In this document: one piece after another, positions 1 through 8,739 of the stretch
Layout: each line of letters opens with the position of its first letter
How positions within the stretch are numbered: the stretch's first letter is position 1
Assembly (NCBI RefSeq): GCF_016405855.1
Contig: NZ_JAEFCA010000002.1
Span: forward strand, 805,135 to 869,134
Source of the DNA: Flavobacterium sp. IB48
GTDB taxonomy: Bacteria; Bacteroidota; Bacteroidia; Flavobacteriales; Flavobacteriaceae
DNA length: 64,000 nt
Reading direction: 5' to 3'
Translations under genes and position numbers: made by a program
The notes under the pieces: generated by a model
Database searches by the model: none
What the model saw: only the letters and a program-made list of their open reading frames with translations
What the model was told of the DNA's origin: nothing

Positions 1-2
1 CA

Positions 3-437
3 TCACTAACTGACCAGATTTTCATAAAAGCACAACGAATTAGAAGTTTGCAAGAGAACGATGTTCGCAAAGTTGACGAAGACGAAAAAGGAGAATTTAT
101 CGGAATAATCAATTATTCGATCATGGCTTTGATTCAGTTAGAACTTGGCGTTGCAGATCAGCCGGATCTTGACGTTGAAAAAGCAACAGAATTATACGAT
201 GCTAAAGTAAAATTGACTAAAGATTTAATGGAAGCTAAAAATCATGATTACGGCGAAGCTTGGCGCGATATGCGTGTAAGTTCTTTAACTGACCTAATTT
301 TGCAAAAAATTCTTCGCGTTAAACAAATTGAAGATAATAAAGGAAAAACTTTGGTATCTGAAGGTATCGATGCCAATTATCAGGATATGATTAATTATTC
401 TGTCTTTGCTTTAATTCTAAACCCTATAAACAAATAA
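3..437 (+). CDS. DUF1599 domain protein, 5' end outside window
   Basis: The reading frame is open from the first bases of the window, so the gene starts upstream; about 144 C-terminal residues are visible. The visible part holds two copies of one module: the first has SLTDQIFIKAQRIRSLQ then IGIINYSIMALI, and the second, near the C-terminus, has SLTDLILQKILRVKQIE then MINYSVFALI. This duplicated helical pattern is typical of DUF1599 proteins, which are assigned to nucleotide-modification-associated folds but have no firm role. The gene probably heads the DoxX-tpiA series downstream. An internal TTG at 48 could be mistaken for a start, but homology-like sequence continues upstream of it. Confidence 0.8.
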   Translation, partial: SLTDQIFIKAQRIRSLQENDVRKVDEDEKGEFIGIINYSIMALIQLELGVADQPDLDVEKATELYDAKVKLTKDLMEAKNHDYGEAWRDMRVSSLTDLILQKILRVKQIEDNKGKTLVSEGIDANYQDMINYSVFALILNPINK

Positions 438-451
438 AATTTCAAAAAATA

Positions 452-491
452 AAATCCCAAATTCCAACTTTAAAATTGGAGTTTAGGATTT
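452..491. repeat. intergenic imperfect palindrome
   Basis: AAATCCCAAATTCCAA is followed after about 8 bases by TTGGAGTTTAGGATTT, which pairs with it at 13 of 16 positions. It fills the gap between the DUF1599 gene and the next gene. It has no clear T run, so it looks like a dispersed intergenic palindrome rather than a terminator. Confidence 0.45.
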
Positions 492-524
492 AGAAATTTG
501 GAATTTAAACCCTAAATATTTGCC

Positions 525-1646
525 ATGAAAAACATCATTACCCAATTCTCCCGATTATTTGTCGGCGTCTTATTTATTATTTCTGGATTAATAAAACTGA
601 ACGATCCTGTTGGTTTCTCTTATAAACTGGCAGAATACTTTAGCGAACCTGTTTTTAATATGCCATTTTTAGAGCCGTTAACTTTAGGATTAGCAATTTT
701 CTTAGTTATTCTAGAAGTAGTTTTGGGTGTAATGCTTTTGGTTGGCTACAAATCAAAATTAACAATTTGGGCTTTATTATTATTAATCGTTTTCTTTACA
801 TTCCTTACTTTCTATTCTGCTTATTTTGATGTAGTAAAAGATTGTGGATGCTTTGGAGATGCTTTACACTTAACGCCTTGGCAGTCATTTACAAAAGATG
901 TTGTTTTACTTTTCTTTATCTTGATTTTATTCATTAATAAAAAACTGGTAAAACCTTTATTTTCAAAATTGGTTACCAATATTATTACTTTAATCAGCAT
1001 TATTTTATGCGTATTTATGGCTGTTTGGGTTTTAAATCATAATCCTATCAAAGATTTCCGTCCTTACAAAGTGGGAACAAACATCGAGAAAGGAATGGAA
1101 ATTCCTGAAGGCGCTCCAAAATCGGTTGTAGAAATGATTTTTATCTACAAAGTAAATGGTGTCGATAAAGAATTTACAGAGAAAGATTTAATGAATATTC
1201 CAGAAGGAGCGGTATTTGTTGATCGTAAAGACAAAGTAATTACCGAAGGCTACATTCCTCCTATTCATGATTTCACCATGACTAAAGATGATTCTGATTA
1301 TAAAGAAGAATTATTAAAAGAGCCAAAATTATTAATCTATGTAACTTATGATTTGAATTTATCGAATCCTGACGGAATGAAAAAGTTAGCAAAAGTTACT
1401 GCAGATGCAAAAGCAAAAGGTTATAAAGTAATCGGAATGACTGCTTCTGGAGCTGATGAAATAGCTAAAGCTAAAAAAGATTATGCTTTAGATATTGATT
1501 TTTATTTCTGCGATGGAACAGCTCTAAAAACTGTTGAAAGAGCAAATCCAAGTATTGTAGTTTTACATAAAGGAACTATCGTTCAAAAAGTACACTACAA
1601 CGACGTTGATGATTTGAAATTATCTGATGTAGCTTACGGTATTTAA
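525..1646 (+). CDS. DoxX/MauE-type redox-associated membrane protein with thioredoxin-like C-terminal region (BT_3928-like)
   Basis: 373 residues. The N-terminal half has four membrane segments (about 7-145) with the DCGCFGD motif at residues 106-112, the conserved cysteine pair of MauE/DoxX-like redox membrane proteins. A further membrane segment follows around 150-170. The C-terminal 200 residues resemble a thioredoxin fold but lack a CxxC, so that part is unlikely to be an active oxidoreductase itself. Its likely role is in envelope thiol chemistry, perhaps handing electrons to exported partners such as the TlpA-type protein at 3722; this is inferred from family and context. The ATG at 525 places the hydrophobic helix directly at the N-terminus. 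Confidence 0.75.
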   Translation: MKNIITQFSRLFVGVLFIISGLIKLNDPVGFSYKLAEYFSEPVFNMPFLEPLTLGLAIFLVILEVVLGVMLLVGYKSKLTIWALLLLIVFFTFLTFYSAYFDVVKDCGCFGDALHLTPWQSFTKDVVLLFFILILFINKKLVKPLFSKLVTNIITLISIILCVFMAVWVLNHNPIKDFRPYKVGTNIEKGMEIPEGAPKSVVEMIFIYKVNGVDKEFTEKDLMNIPEGAVFVDRKDKVITEGYIPPIHDFTMTKDDSDYKEELLKEPKLLIYVTYDLNLSNPDGMKKLAKVTADAKAKGYKVIGMTASGADEIAKAKKDYALDIDFYFCDGTALKTVERANPSIVVLHKGTIVQKVHYNDVDDLKLSDVAYGI

Positions 1647-1670
1647 AATACCAACTAAAATAATTTATTA

Positions 1671-1708
1671 AACGCCAATTTCCTTTTCAAGGTTTTGGCG
1701 TTTTTTTT
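1671..1708 (+). terminator. rho-independent terminator
   Basis: AACGCCAA pairs with TTGGCGTT across a loop of about 16 bases and is followed by a run of eight T. It ends the DoxX-type gene's transcript. Confidence 0.75.
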
Positions 1709-1732
1709 CATTTATAAAATCCTTTCAGTAGA

Positions 1733-2188
1733 ATGTTTAAAAATCATATTGACATAAAGTTAAAGCACAAAAAATTCATTAAAGAAGTATGCGAAACAGA
1801 AATTGTATTCGCATTAAAAAGCAAAAACGGATTCGCTACTTCTTACTCTAATGAATTTGAAGACGAAGATGGAGAACCAATAGAAATCATTTGCTTTTGG
1901 TCAAAAGAAATTATGGCAAAAATATGTGCAAAAAACGAATGGGACGATTATCATCCTGCAGCAATTAATCTATCTGATTTTCTTGAAAATTGGTGTATTG
2001 GCATGCATAACGATGGATTGCTGGTTGGAACAAACTTTGATCAACACCTTTTTGGCTATGAAAGTGAGGGCTATAATTTGATTCTAGAAATAATAACAGA
2101 ATTAAAAAAGACAAAAAAAGAATTAGATCTTAAAAAATTCGAAAATATAGAAGATTTTGAAAATCAAACGAAGAAAACAATTAGATAG
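1733..2188 (+). CDS. DUF2750-like protein
   Basis: 151 residues, no signal peptide, acidic. The pattern of an internal FATS segment, a FWSKE motif, INLSDFLENW and a final NDGLLVGTNFD block matches DUF2750, a small cytoplasmic family often found with immunity-like or housekeeping proteins and of unknown function. It stands alone between two terminator-like regions. I see no toxin partner nearby. Confidence 0.6.
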   Translation: MFKNHIDIKLKHKKFIKEVCETEIVFALKSKNGFATSYSNEFEDEDGEPIEIICFWSKEIMAKICAKNEWDDYHPAAINLSDFLENWCIGMHNDGLLVGTNFDQHLFGYESEGYNLILEIITELKKTKKELDLKKFENIEDFENQTKKTIR

Positions 2189-2250
2189 AAGGATATAAAT
2201 AATTTAAAAAATAATCCTACATTTGGTCAAACCAAAAACTATTTTTAATC

Positions 2251-2706
2251 ATGAAAAAACTTCTAAAGATTTCAGTTTTACTAGTCCTAATTTTTACTAC
2301 AGGATGCGATTCACCTCAAATAAATTGTGAAACTGGACCTGTAATTTATACTTTCGAATTTGTTGATAAAGATTCTGGAGCAAATTTGTTTGACAATGGT
2401 ACTTTTCCTCCACAAACGCCTGTGACAGTAACCGATTTAAATCAAAATAAGATAATTCAAACCACTTATCTGAAAAGTAACAATTCAGATCGTGCTTTGT
2501 TAGTATTAGGATTTGTAGAAGGAACATTTAAGTATGCGGTAAATATTGGAGACAAACCTGCCTTTGAATTATCTGTTGTTACAGAAAGAGTAAAAGGAAG
2601 CCAATGCAGTAATATCGTAAAAAAGGCAACTGAAATTAAAAATGCTGAATATCAAGAAGAAAAAACAACTGGAATTTATAAAATTCTCATGAATACAAAA
2701 AACTAA
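2251..2706 (+). CDS. small lipoprotein of unknown function
   Basis: 151 residues starting with a basic, hydrophobic leader ending in the lipobox TTGC, so Cys19 is the likely lipidated residue. The mature part begins with acidic and proline-containing sequence and is predicted to be mostly beta. Two more cysteines, in INCETG near the start and in GSQCSN near residue 115, could form a disulfide. I do not recognise a family. The next gene begins 30 bases on in the same direction and may be cotranscribed. Confidence 0.6.
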   Translation: MKKLLKISVLLVLIFTTGCDSPQINCETGPVIYTFEFVDKDSGANLFDNGTFPPQTPVTVTDLNQNKIIQTTYLKSNNSDRALLVLGFVEGTFKYAVNIGDKPAFELSVVTERVKGSQCSNIVKKATEIKNAEYQEEKTTGIYKILMNTKN

Positions 2707-2736
2707 AATCCATTTTACATTCTACATATTCTATTC

Positions 2737-3396
2737 ATGAAAAAACTCATTAAAACACTTGCTTTCTCGTTCTCCATTTTATTTTACATTGCAGGTTACA
2801 GCCAAATAAAAAATGAAAATCAACGCTACATTTTCTTTTTTCACAACAAATTCGTAGAAGAAAACGATCTAAATGTAGCTCATCCAGAATATGGTAAAGC
2901 AGAATACAATGAGATTTTAGAATCTTATAGAAAAGATAACTTTATTGTCTTTAGTGAAAAAAGAAAGAAAAATACAAATGCTGTCGATTATGCACAAAAA
3001 ATTGCAAAACAGATTAAAGCATTGATGAAAAAAGGTATTCCGCCAAACCATATCACTGTAATCGGAACTTCAAAAGGTGGCTATATTGCACAATTCGTTT
3101 CGACTTTTGTGGCTAACCCTGACATGAATTTTGTTTTCATAGGTTGTTTTATGGACACAGATATAGATCAAATTCCCGATCTTAATTGGTGTGGAAATAT
3201 TTTGACTATTTATGAAAAATCAGATATTTACGGAGTTTCTGCTATTAAAAGAAAAGAAACTTCTAAATGCAAAATAGATCATTTTAAAGAAATTGAACTT
3301 AATACAGGCCTAAAACATGGCTTTTTGTACAAAGCTGCAGACAATTGGATTGCTCCAAGCAAAAAATGGGCAAATGGAAATTATGAGCTGAATTAA
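2737..3396 (+). CDS. exported alpha/beta-hydrolase-like protein
   Basis: 219 residues with a signal peptide (about residues 1-23, ending near GYSQ). The nucleophile elbow is GTSKG at 110-114, making Ser112 the candidate nucleophile, and IKNENQRYIFFFHNKF resembles the first core strand. A C-terminal GLKHGFLYK contains a candidate catalytic His. Together these suggest a secreted or periplasmic serine hydrolase of unknown substrate. It is shorter than most lipases and has little lid sequence. A strong terminator follows. Confidence 0.6.
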   Translation: MKKLIKTLAFSFSILFYIAGYSQIKNENQRYIFFFHNKFVEENDLNVAHPEYGKAEYNEILESYRKDNFIVFSEKRKKNTNAVDYAQKIAKQIKALMKKGIPPNHITVIGTSKGGYIAQFVSTFVANPDMNFVFIGCFMDTDIDQIPDLNWCGNILTIYEKSDIYGVSAIKRKETSKCKIDHFKEIELNTGLKHGFLYKAADNWIAPSKKWANGNYELN

Positions 3397-3416
3397 AGAT
3401 TCAAAAACATAAAAAG

Positions 3417-3455
3417 AAGTCTTCAATAATTTTAATTTTATTGAAGACTTTTTTT
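3417..3455 (+). terminator. rho-independent terminator
   Basis: AAGTCTTCAAT pairs with the matching ATTGAAGACTT, with seven T following. It terminates the hydrolase gene. The rest of the gap up to 3721 is AT-rich; apart from the promoter near its end I see nothing in it. Confidence 0.75.
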
Positions 3456-3653
3456 GTTGAAACCTGACGTTTTTTTGATTAAAATCTTCTTCTTGAAATA
3501 AAATTTTTATCATTTTTTTTCTTCTAAAATAGCTTCATAAAAAAGAAACGTCATTTTCAGCCTCTACTATTACGATTTCAAAACGTTTTTTTCAACCAAA
3601 AAACAGCGTTTTGTTACAAAATGAACGACTCTTCAAATTTTGTTAATGTACAA

Positions 3654-3682
3654 TTGGCATTCCATTTGTTTGTTTAACTTTG
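3654..3682 (+). promoter_or_regulatory. Bacteroidota-type promoter for the TlpA-type gene
   Basis: TTGG, then 17 bases, then TAACTTTG, which fits the TTG / TAnnTTTG promoter pattern of this phylum. The predicted transcript start lies about 35 bases before the ATG at 3722. Confidence 0.55.
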
Positions 3683-3721
3683 TGAATTCAGTACCATAAT
3701 AAAAAACAATTTTAATAAAAT

Positions 3722-4216
3722 ATGAAACAATTAGTCCTTGTCGTAATTGCATTTATTTCTTTTTCTTGCTCACAAGCTCAAAAAACAGCTTTTTCAAAAG
3801 AAGCTTTATCTGAGAAATTACTAGCTCTTGACGGAAGTCAGGTTACTTTCAAAAACATTTTAAAAAAATATAAAGGAAAAACTTTGGTTATCGAAGTTTG
3901 GGCTTCTTGGTGTGGTGATTGCGTAAAAGCAATGCCAAAACTAAAAGAATTACAAGCTGGTAATCCTGAAGTATCATACTTATTCTTATCTGCTGACAAA
4001 ACAGCTGATAAATGGAAGGCAGGAATCGAAAAACACGAATTAAAAGGCGACCATTTCATGATGAACGACGGAATGAAAGGTGTTTTCGGAAAAGCTATTG
4101 ATTTAGATTGGATTCCGAGATATATCGTAATTGACAAAACAGGTAAAATTGTTTTATACCGTGCTATCGAAACGGACTTCGAAAAAATCAATTCTACTTT
4201 ACAATCATTGAAATAA
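3722..4216 (+). CDS. TlpA-type thioredoxin lipoprotein
   Basis: 164 residues. The leader ends in FSC, so Cys16 is a likely lipidation site and the protein would sit on the envelope. The thioredoxin active site is WCGDC at residues 63-67, preceded by KTLVIEVWAS, and the cis-proline region is WIPRYIVID. This family reduces or isomerises disulfides, or supports cytochrome maturation, outside the cytoplasm. It has its own promoter and lies 56 bases before tpiA, so the two are probably cotranscribed. Asp at the third position of the CxxC pair is a common TlpA/ResA variation. Confidence 0.85.
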   Translation: MKQLVLVVIAFISFSCSQAQKTAFSKEALSEKLLALDGSQVTFKNILKKYKGKTLVIEVWASWCGDCVKAMPKLKELQAGNPEVSYLFLSADKTADKWKAGIEKHELKGDHFMMNDGMKGVFGKAIDLDWIPRYIVIDKTGKIVLYRAIETDFEKINSTLQSLK

Positions 4217-4272
4217 TTTTTCAATAACAACATTTCAAACAAAAAACAAAAAAATAATATAAAACTACCAAA

Positions 4273-5025
4273 ATGAGAAAATCGATTGTTGCAGGAAACT
4301 GGAAAATGCATAAAAATGCTGCACAAACTGAAGAATTATTAAACGAGTTAATTGCTAAAATTCCAGCAAAAACAAATGCACAAGTAATTGTAGCGCCAAC
4401 TTTTGTTAACTTACAAGCTGCAGCTGCAAAATTAAAAAATACTACTATTGGAGTTTCTGCTCAAAACGTTCACCAAGCTGAAGGTGGTGCTTTTACAGGA
4501 GAAATTTCTGCTGATATGTTAACAAGCATTGGTGTTAATACCGTAATCTTAGGTCACTCTGAGCGTAGAGCTATTTTTCACGAAACAGACGCTTTAATCG
4601 CAGACAAAGTTAATACAGCTTTAAAACATGATATGACAGTAATCTTCTGTTTTGGAGAAGAGTTAAAAGACCGTCAGTCTGGAAATCACTTTAACATTGT
4701 TGAGAATCAATTACGTGATGGTGTTTTCCAAATCGCAAAAGAATCTTGGTCTAAAATTGTTTTAGCTTACGAACCAGTTTGGGCTATTGGAACTGGAGAA
4801 ACTGCTTCACCAGAACAAGCACAAGAAATGCACGAATTTATTAGAGAAACTATTCGTAAAGCTTTTGGAGCTGATATCGCTGACGAAGTTTCTATTTTAT
4901 ACGGTGGTTCTGTAAAACCAGAAAACGCTAAAGAAATCTTCTCTAAACCAGACGTAGACGGTGGTTTAATTGGAGGTGCTGCTTTAAAAGCTGACGATTT
5001 CTTAGCTATTGTTACTGCTATCTAA
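4273..5025 (+). CDS. tpiA: triose-phosphate isomerase
   Basis: 250 residues, the normal length for TpiA. Catalytic residues are all present: Asn9 and Lys11 in AGNWKMHK, His95 in GHSERR, and Glu167 in AYEPVWAIGTG. The phosphate-binding GGSVKPENA and GGLIGGAAL segments are near the C-terminus. It interconverts dihydroxyacetone phosphate and glyceraldehyde 3-phosphate in glycolysis and gluconeogenesis, in the cytoplasm. It follows the TlpA-type gene without an obvious promoter of its own. Confidence 0.98.
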   Translation: MRKSIVAGNWKMHKNAAQTEELLNELIAKIPAKTNAQVIVAPTFVNLQAAAAKLKNTTIGVSAQNVHQAEGGAFTGEISADMLTSIGVNTVILGHSERRAIFHETDALIADKVNTALKHDMTVIFCFGEELKDRQSGNHFNIVENQLRDGVFQIAKESWSKIVLAYEPVWAIGTGETASPEQAQEMHEFIRETIRKAFGADIADEVSILYGGSVKPENAKEIFSKPDVDGGLIGGAALKADDFLAIVTAI

Positions 5026-5035
5026 AAATTATTTT

Positions 5036-5110
5036 GCCACAGATTAAAATGATTTCCACAGATTTTATCTTAAATTTTGAATAAATCCTTTTAATCCTTT
5101 AATCTGTAGC
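5036..5110. repeat. dispersed palindromic repeat, CACAGATTAAAA family
   Basis: GCCACAGATTAAAA at the left is mirrored by TTTAATCTGTAGC at the right, with TTTTAATCC before the right arm. The same arrangement occurs at 51125-51180, including the right-flank sequence AAAAAACA. This points to a dispersed intergenic repeat family. Confidence 0.65.
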
Positions 5111-5120
5111 TTAAAAAACA

Positions 5121-5150
5121 AAAGCGATACTTAAAAGTATCGCTTTTTTA
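5121..5150. terminator. bidirectional rho-independent terminator
   Basis: AAAGCGATAC pairs perfectly with GTATCGCTTT across a six-base loop and has T runs on both strands. It separates tpiA from the convergent gene ending at 5192. Confidence 0.85.
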
Positions 5151-5191
5151 TTTCTATATAATTTGAACCTCATCAAGCATTAACAATTTTA

Positions 5192-7501
5192 CTAATTTAT
5201 AAATGATGATAGTAACGGACAATTATACTTTTTAAACGTTGGTGTTGTTTTATAAATTGAATAAAAATTAACCAGTTCCTTCCCTGCTTTAAACGGATTT
5301 TTAGCTTCTTCTTCAGCTGTAATCAACTCAGCATAGTGATTGTAATAATTACATTCAAAAATCATCAAGCTAGCCATTGCCTTTTCGTTACTGTTTTTAG
5401 ACATTTTTAGAGCCTTTTCGTAATACATTTTGGCCATTTTCAAATTGTAATAATTACCGTTTTGATATTTCTTTTCGTTTTCAGTATTATCTCCGTAAAC
5501 ATAATCTGTATATGACCCGCCTGAACTCCAATCGTAGGCCGTCATCATCCAGGAATTACCTAAATACGAAACATTGAAATAAGCATGCGCCAATTGCAGA
5601 TTGCTGCTTGCTGTATTTTGTTTTTTAAGCTGAATTAATTTCGCAATAAAATCGGTTTTATTGAAACGATAATCGAATTTACGCTCTTTGTCGTTTTGAA
5701 GAATTTTAGGCGTAAAAGGGTTTTCGTTTAAATAATTCTTATACTCGTAATTCTTTTCCCAAAAATCCTGAGGCATACTTGCGAAAGTCTCGTAAGCCAA
5801 TTCGAGATTATTATTTCTAAAAGCAATTGTTCCTTTTAAATCTTTATAATAATTGACATTTGGCGCAATTGTTCCAGAACAAATATATTTTTCAAAAGGT
5901 GTTTTATTGGACTTCTCCTGTAAAGCTATCAAAAGATCCATATCTTTTACAGATGCATTGCGGTCAAAATATCCTATATAACTAAAAAAATATGGATTAT
6001 TGTAAGCCGAATATTCTCCTTCATTTTTAATATCCGATTTCATCGAAAGCAAACCAGCAGCAACAATATCTCCTTTTTTATGAAAATCATCACTTGCAAT
6101 TCGATACAAACTATATAAATTTTTAAATAATCCGTGATCGGTTTCTACCAAATTTTCAACTGAATCAAAGTATTTATAAAGCTGATTCTGAACATTTTCA
6201 TTCTTTAAATCATCTTGTTTTAATGAAACCAAAGCCAATTGGATGTTCTTTTGCATTTGTATTGAAGCATTAGCTTTATCAGAAATCAAATCAGTATATT
6301 TTTTTCCTTCGTCAATCTGATCGTCAATAAAACATAATTGAGCAATTGCTGTTGTAATATAGTCTTTCTGCTCGCCAGAAGTCTGTTCACGAATCGAAAT
6401 CAGATAATACTCTAATTCTCTCAGGTATAAAATATCTTTATTGAAATTTTCTTCTTTTGCTGTGGCATAATTTTCATACCAATCTGTACTGCTAAAAACA
6501 ACAGATGGTGTTCCGTCATTGGTGTACTGAGGTGTAAAAATCCAATCTTCAAGTTTATTTACTTCTCGTCCTATCAAAAAGCTTAAAAACAAACTATTTG
6601 GACTTAACTCATAAATTTCTTTAATCGCTTTTAAATCTGGTGCTGGATTTCTAAGACTTTCAATAGATAAAATAACGCTTCGTTCTTCATCGTTTTGAGC
6701 TAACGCTAAAGTCTCTGCTGTCAATTTCCAATTATAATGCTGCAAAACGGCAAACGATTTTTCTTCGCAAGTATTAAAAACTTTACTCAATAGGTAGTTT
6801 TGTAAAGGCTTATTATCAATACATAAAGCATTATAATACAATGCCCAAGGTTTAAGTATTGTATTCGATTCAGAAACAAAATAAGTATTATATAATTCTA
6901 TAACATTTTGCTTTTGCTGGGCGTAAAAATAATATCGCAACGCTAAAAAAGCATAACGCTGTTTTAGAAATGAATCTTTAGTCGATCTTATTTTCTTTTC
7001 AAAATCAAAAGTATCTACTAAATCATCATTCTTATAATTACTGTCAACTTGATCCCAAGACTCCCATTTTGTATATTCTACATTACCATATTCTAGTTTT
7101 TTAGCCAGCAGAATATAATTTAAAAAGGCTTTGTTTTTAGACAATAATAAAGCTTCTACAAAAGTATTTTTAGGGAATGCATTTTTCAAAGTTTTGTTTT
7201 CGAATGCCGTTTGAAATTGTTCAGAATCTGTTTCATACAAAATCACATGAACATCGTTTGGATTAATACTGTTTCCTAACTTCTTTTTCCACTCTAAACA
7301 ATTCTTTTCCTGATCGACACTAGAAATAGTATTGGTCGCATAGTAATTATCTGCCGAATAATAAAACGGCGTAAGCTTAAAGAATCCTTCACGTTGCGCC
7401 TTAAACAAAGCTAAACGGCTGGTTTCTGGAGAAACACTCCATCCGCAGGCAAATGAAAACTGAACGCTTAAAAGTAAAAGTAAACTGTTAAAAGCACGCA
7501 T
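5192..7501 (-). CDS. large exported protein of unknown function, helical-repeat-like
   Basis: 769 residues from the chosen start. An ATG at 7528 is possible, but the one at 7501 gives a proper leader, MRAFNSLLLLLSVQFSFAC, with a lipobox-like SFAC. The body is rich in paired Tyr/Leu/Ala helices. A clear TPR-like pair near the C-terminus (MAKMYYEKALKMSKNSNEKA and the helix after it) suggests an alpha-solenoid. I recognise no catalytic motif. It overlaps the upstream lipoprotein gene by 14 bases, so the pair is translationally coupled and probably functions together in the envelope. Confidence 0.7.
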   Translation of the reverse strand: MRAFNSLLLLLSVQFSFACGWSVSPETSRLALFKAQREGFFKLTPFYYSADNYYATNTISSVDQEKNCLEWKKKLGNSINPNDVHVILYETDSEQFQTAFENKTLKNAFPKNTFVEALLLSKNKAFLNYILLAKKLEYGNVEYTKWESWDQVDSNYKNDDLVDTFDFEKKIRSTKDSFLKQRYAFLALRYYFYAQQKQNVIELYNTYFVSESNTILKPWALYYNALCIDNKPLQNYLLSKVFNTCEEKSFAVLQHYNWKLTAETLALAQNDEERSVILSIESLRNPAPDLKAIKEIYELSPNSLFLSFLIGREVNKLEDWIFTPQYTNDGTPSVVFSSTDWYENYATAKEENFNKDILYLRELEYYLISIREQTSGEQKDYITTAIAQLCFIDDQIDEGKKYTDLISDKANASIQMQKNIQLALVSLKQDDLKNENVQNQLYKYFDSVENLVETDHGLFKNLYSLYRIASDDFHKKGDIVAAGLLSMKSDIKNEGEYSAYNNPYFFSYIGYFDRNASVKDMDLLIALQEKSNKTPFEKYICSGTIAPNVNYYKDLKGTIAFRNNNLELAYETFASMPQDFWEKNYEYKNYLNENPFTPKILQNDKERKFDYRFNKTDFIAKLIQLKKQNTASSNLQLAHAYFNVSYLGNSWMMTAYDWSSGGSYTDYVYGDNTENEKKYQNGNYYNLKMAKMYYEKALKMSKNSNEKAMASLMIFECNYYNHYAELITAEEEAKNPFKAGKELVNFYSIYKTTPTFKKYNCPLLSSFIN

Positions 7502-8627
7502 AAAAATTGGAGATATTTTCGGTTCCATAATCGTTTATGTATTTTTTATCAAAAGAGAAAAAAGTCACTTTTGTATCATTATCAATTTGAATTTTGTTTT
7601 TAACAATCGAAATCATTTTATCCAATTCATTGTCTGAAATTTTTTCGATTCTAATTTCGTCCCCGTTTCTCAAATAAGTCTGACCTATTAAAACATCATC
7701 TTGCAAAACATATTTTGAATCTGAAGTTTTCTTTACTTTAATCGTATCTTTTATCAATTGATCGTATTCGGACAAAATGCCTTTAAATTGATTTCCTCTA
7801 AAAGCAACTGCCCAACTGTATAATGGCAATGCAATATCTAATTTGAGTTTATAATCGCTATGAGTTATGTATTGCGCCAATTCTCCGCTAGTTCCAATTG
7901 AGTTTTTAGTCTGAAAATCATCTGGTTTTGTAATGTTGTAGCACATTAGCAATCCTCTGTCTACAGGCGGAATTCCAGCTTTTGTAGCATATTTATATTG
8001 CCAAAGCCTTATAGTTGCCACAAGTTTTGACGACGGAAATTGTTTTTTAATTTGTTTTAATAAATAGAAATAATTCTTCTGTGATTTTTCGGTCCAATCG
8101 CAATCAATCAGAATTTCTTTAAAATCAACTTTTAATTTGGCCGATTCTGCTTTTTTTACAGAATCGTAATCTAAGGCTTTGAAGTCTTTCTGCTTGTAAT
8201 AATCTTTTGGATAAACGATATTATAAGCATTGCTTTCTGCTTTTCTGTCATTCATCCTTTTTCCAATCTGACCAATTCGGCGTGCCATTCTAGCAGCAAG
8301 ACTATCCAACTGTTTTGTATCCGATTTTAAAACCACCTCATTAGTAATAAAAATACTTGGCGTAATCTCAATATTACTTTTATTGAGTGAAATATTCGAA
8401 ATAGTTGCAACAGGCAGCGGTTCTTTGGAATACGGATTATAGTCGACATCAAAAAAACGGACATACATATGCTGGAGATCCATTTTCTTTACTAAAGAAT
8501 CTTCTGCTTCTTGAAAATACATATCGGTCTTCCAATAACAAAAAGATCTCACAACATCGTGTTCGTTTTCGCAGCTTGCGGCGCTTAAAACAACCAATAA
8601 AAGCACTAAAACAACATTTTTGACCAT
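7488..8627 (-). CDS. lipoprotein with DUF3142-like TIM-barrel features
   Basis: 379 residues with lipobox SAASC (Cys at about residue 19), followed by Glu and Asn. Segments such as FKEILIDCDWT, SSKLVATIRLWQY, PVDRGLLMCYNI and LDIALPLYSWAVAFRG follow the order of strands in DUF3142, a family related to glycosyl-hydrolase barrels. This assignment is by eye and only moderately certain. It heads a two-gene operon with the overlapping 769-residue protein. Its divergent neighbour is prmA. Confidence 0.65.
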   Translation of the reverse strand: MVKNVVLVLLLVVLSAASCENEHDVVRSFCYWKTDMYFQEAEDSLVKKMDLQHMYVRFFDVDYNPYSKEPLPVATISNISLNKSNIEITPSIFITNEVVLKSDTKQLDSLAARMARRIGQIGKRMNDRKAESNAYNIVYPKDYYKQKDFKALDYDSVKKAESAKLKVDFKEILIDCDWTEKSQKNYFYLLKQIKKQFPSSKLVATIRLWQYKYATKAGIPPVDRGLLMCYNITKPDDFQTKNSIGTSGELAQYITHSDYKLKLDIALPLYSWAVAFRGNQFKGILSEYDQLIKDTIKVKKTSDSKYVLQDDVLIGQTYLRNGDEIRIEKISDNELDKMISIVKNKIQIDNDTKVTFFSFDKKYINDYGTENISNFYACF

Positions 8628-8652
8628 AATAAAAAACTTACAAAATTTAATT

Positions 8653-8660
8653 CAAAATTA
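8653..8660 (-). promoter_or_regulatory. -7 box for the lipoprotein pair
   Basis: The minus strand reads TAATTTTG, a match to TAnnTTTG, about 26 bases before the start at 8627. No convincing -33 element is visible. Confidence 0.4.
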
Positions 8661-8716
8661 GCATTAAAATTTATAAGAATATGATTTATTTATGAATAAA
8701 TTTTACTTTGGATTCT

Positions 8717-8724
8717 TACCTTTG
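8717..8724 (+). promoter_or_regulatory. -7 box for prmA
   Basis: TACCTTTG, 15 bases before the ATG at 8740. It lies downstream of the in-frame ATG at 8692, which argues that translation starts at 8740. A -33 element is not clear. Confidence 0.5.
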
Positions 8725-8739
8725 CAAAAATTTTTATTT

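Noticed and set aside
3838..4326. Antisense open frame over the TlpA-type and tpiA genes
   Set aside because: It is a shadow of two well-supported genes and has no recognisable protein features.
8692..8739. Longer start for prmA
   Set aside because: The extra 16 residues overlap the TACCTTTG promoter box, and the family N-terminus fits 8740.
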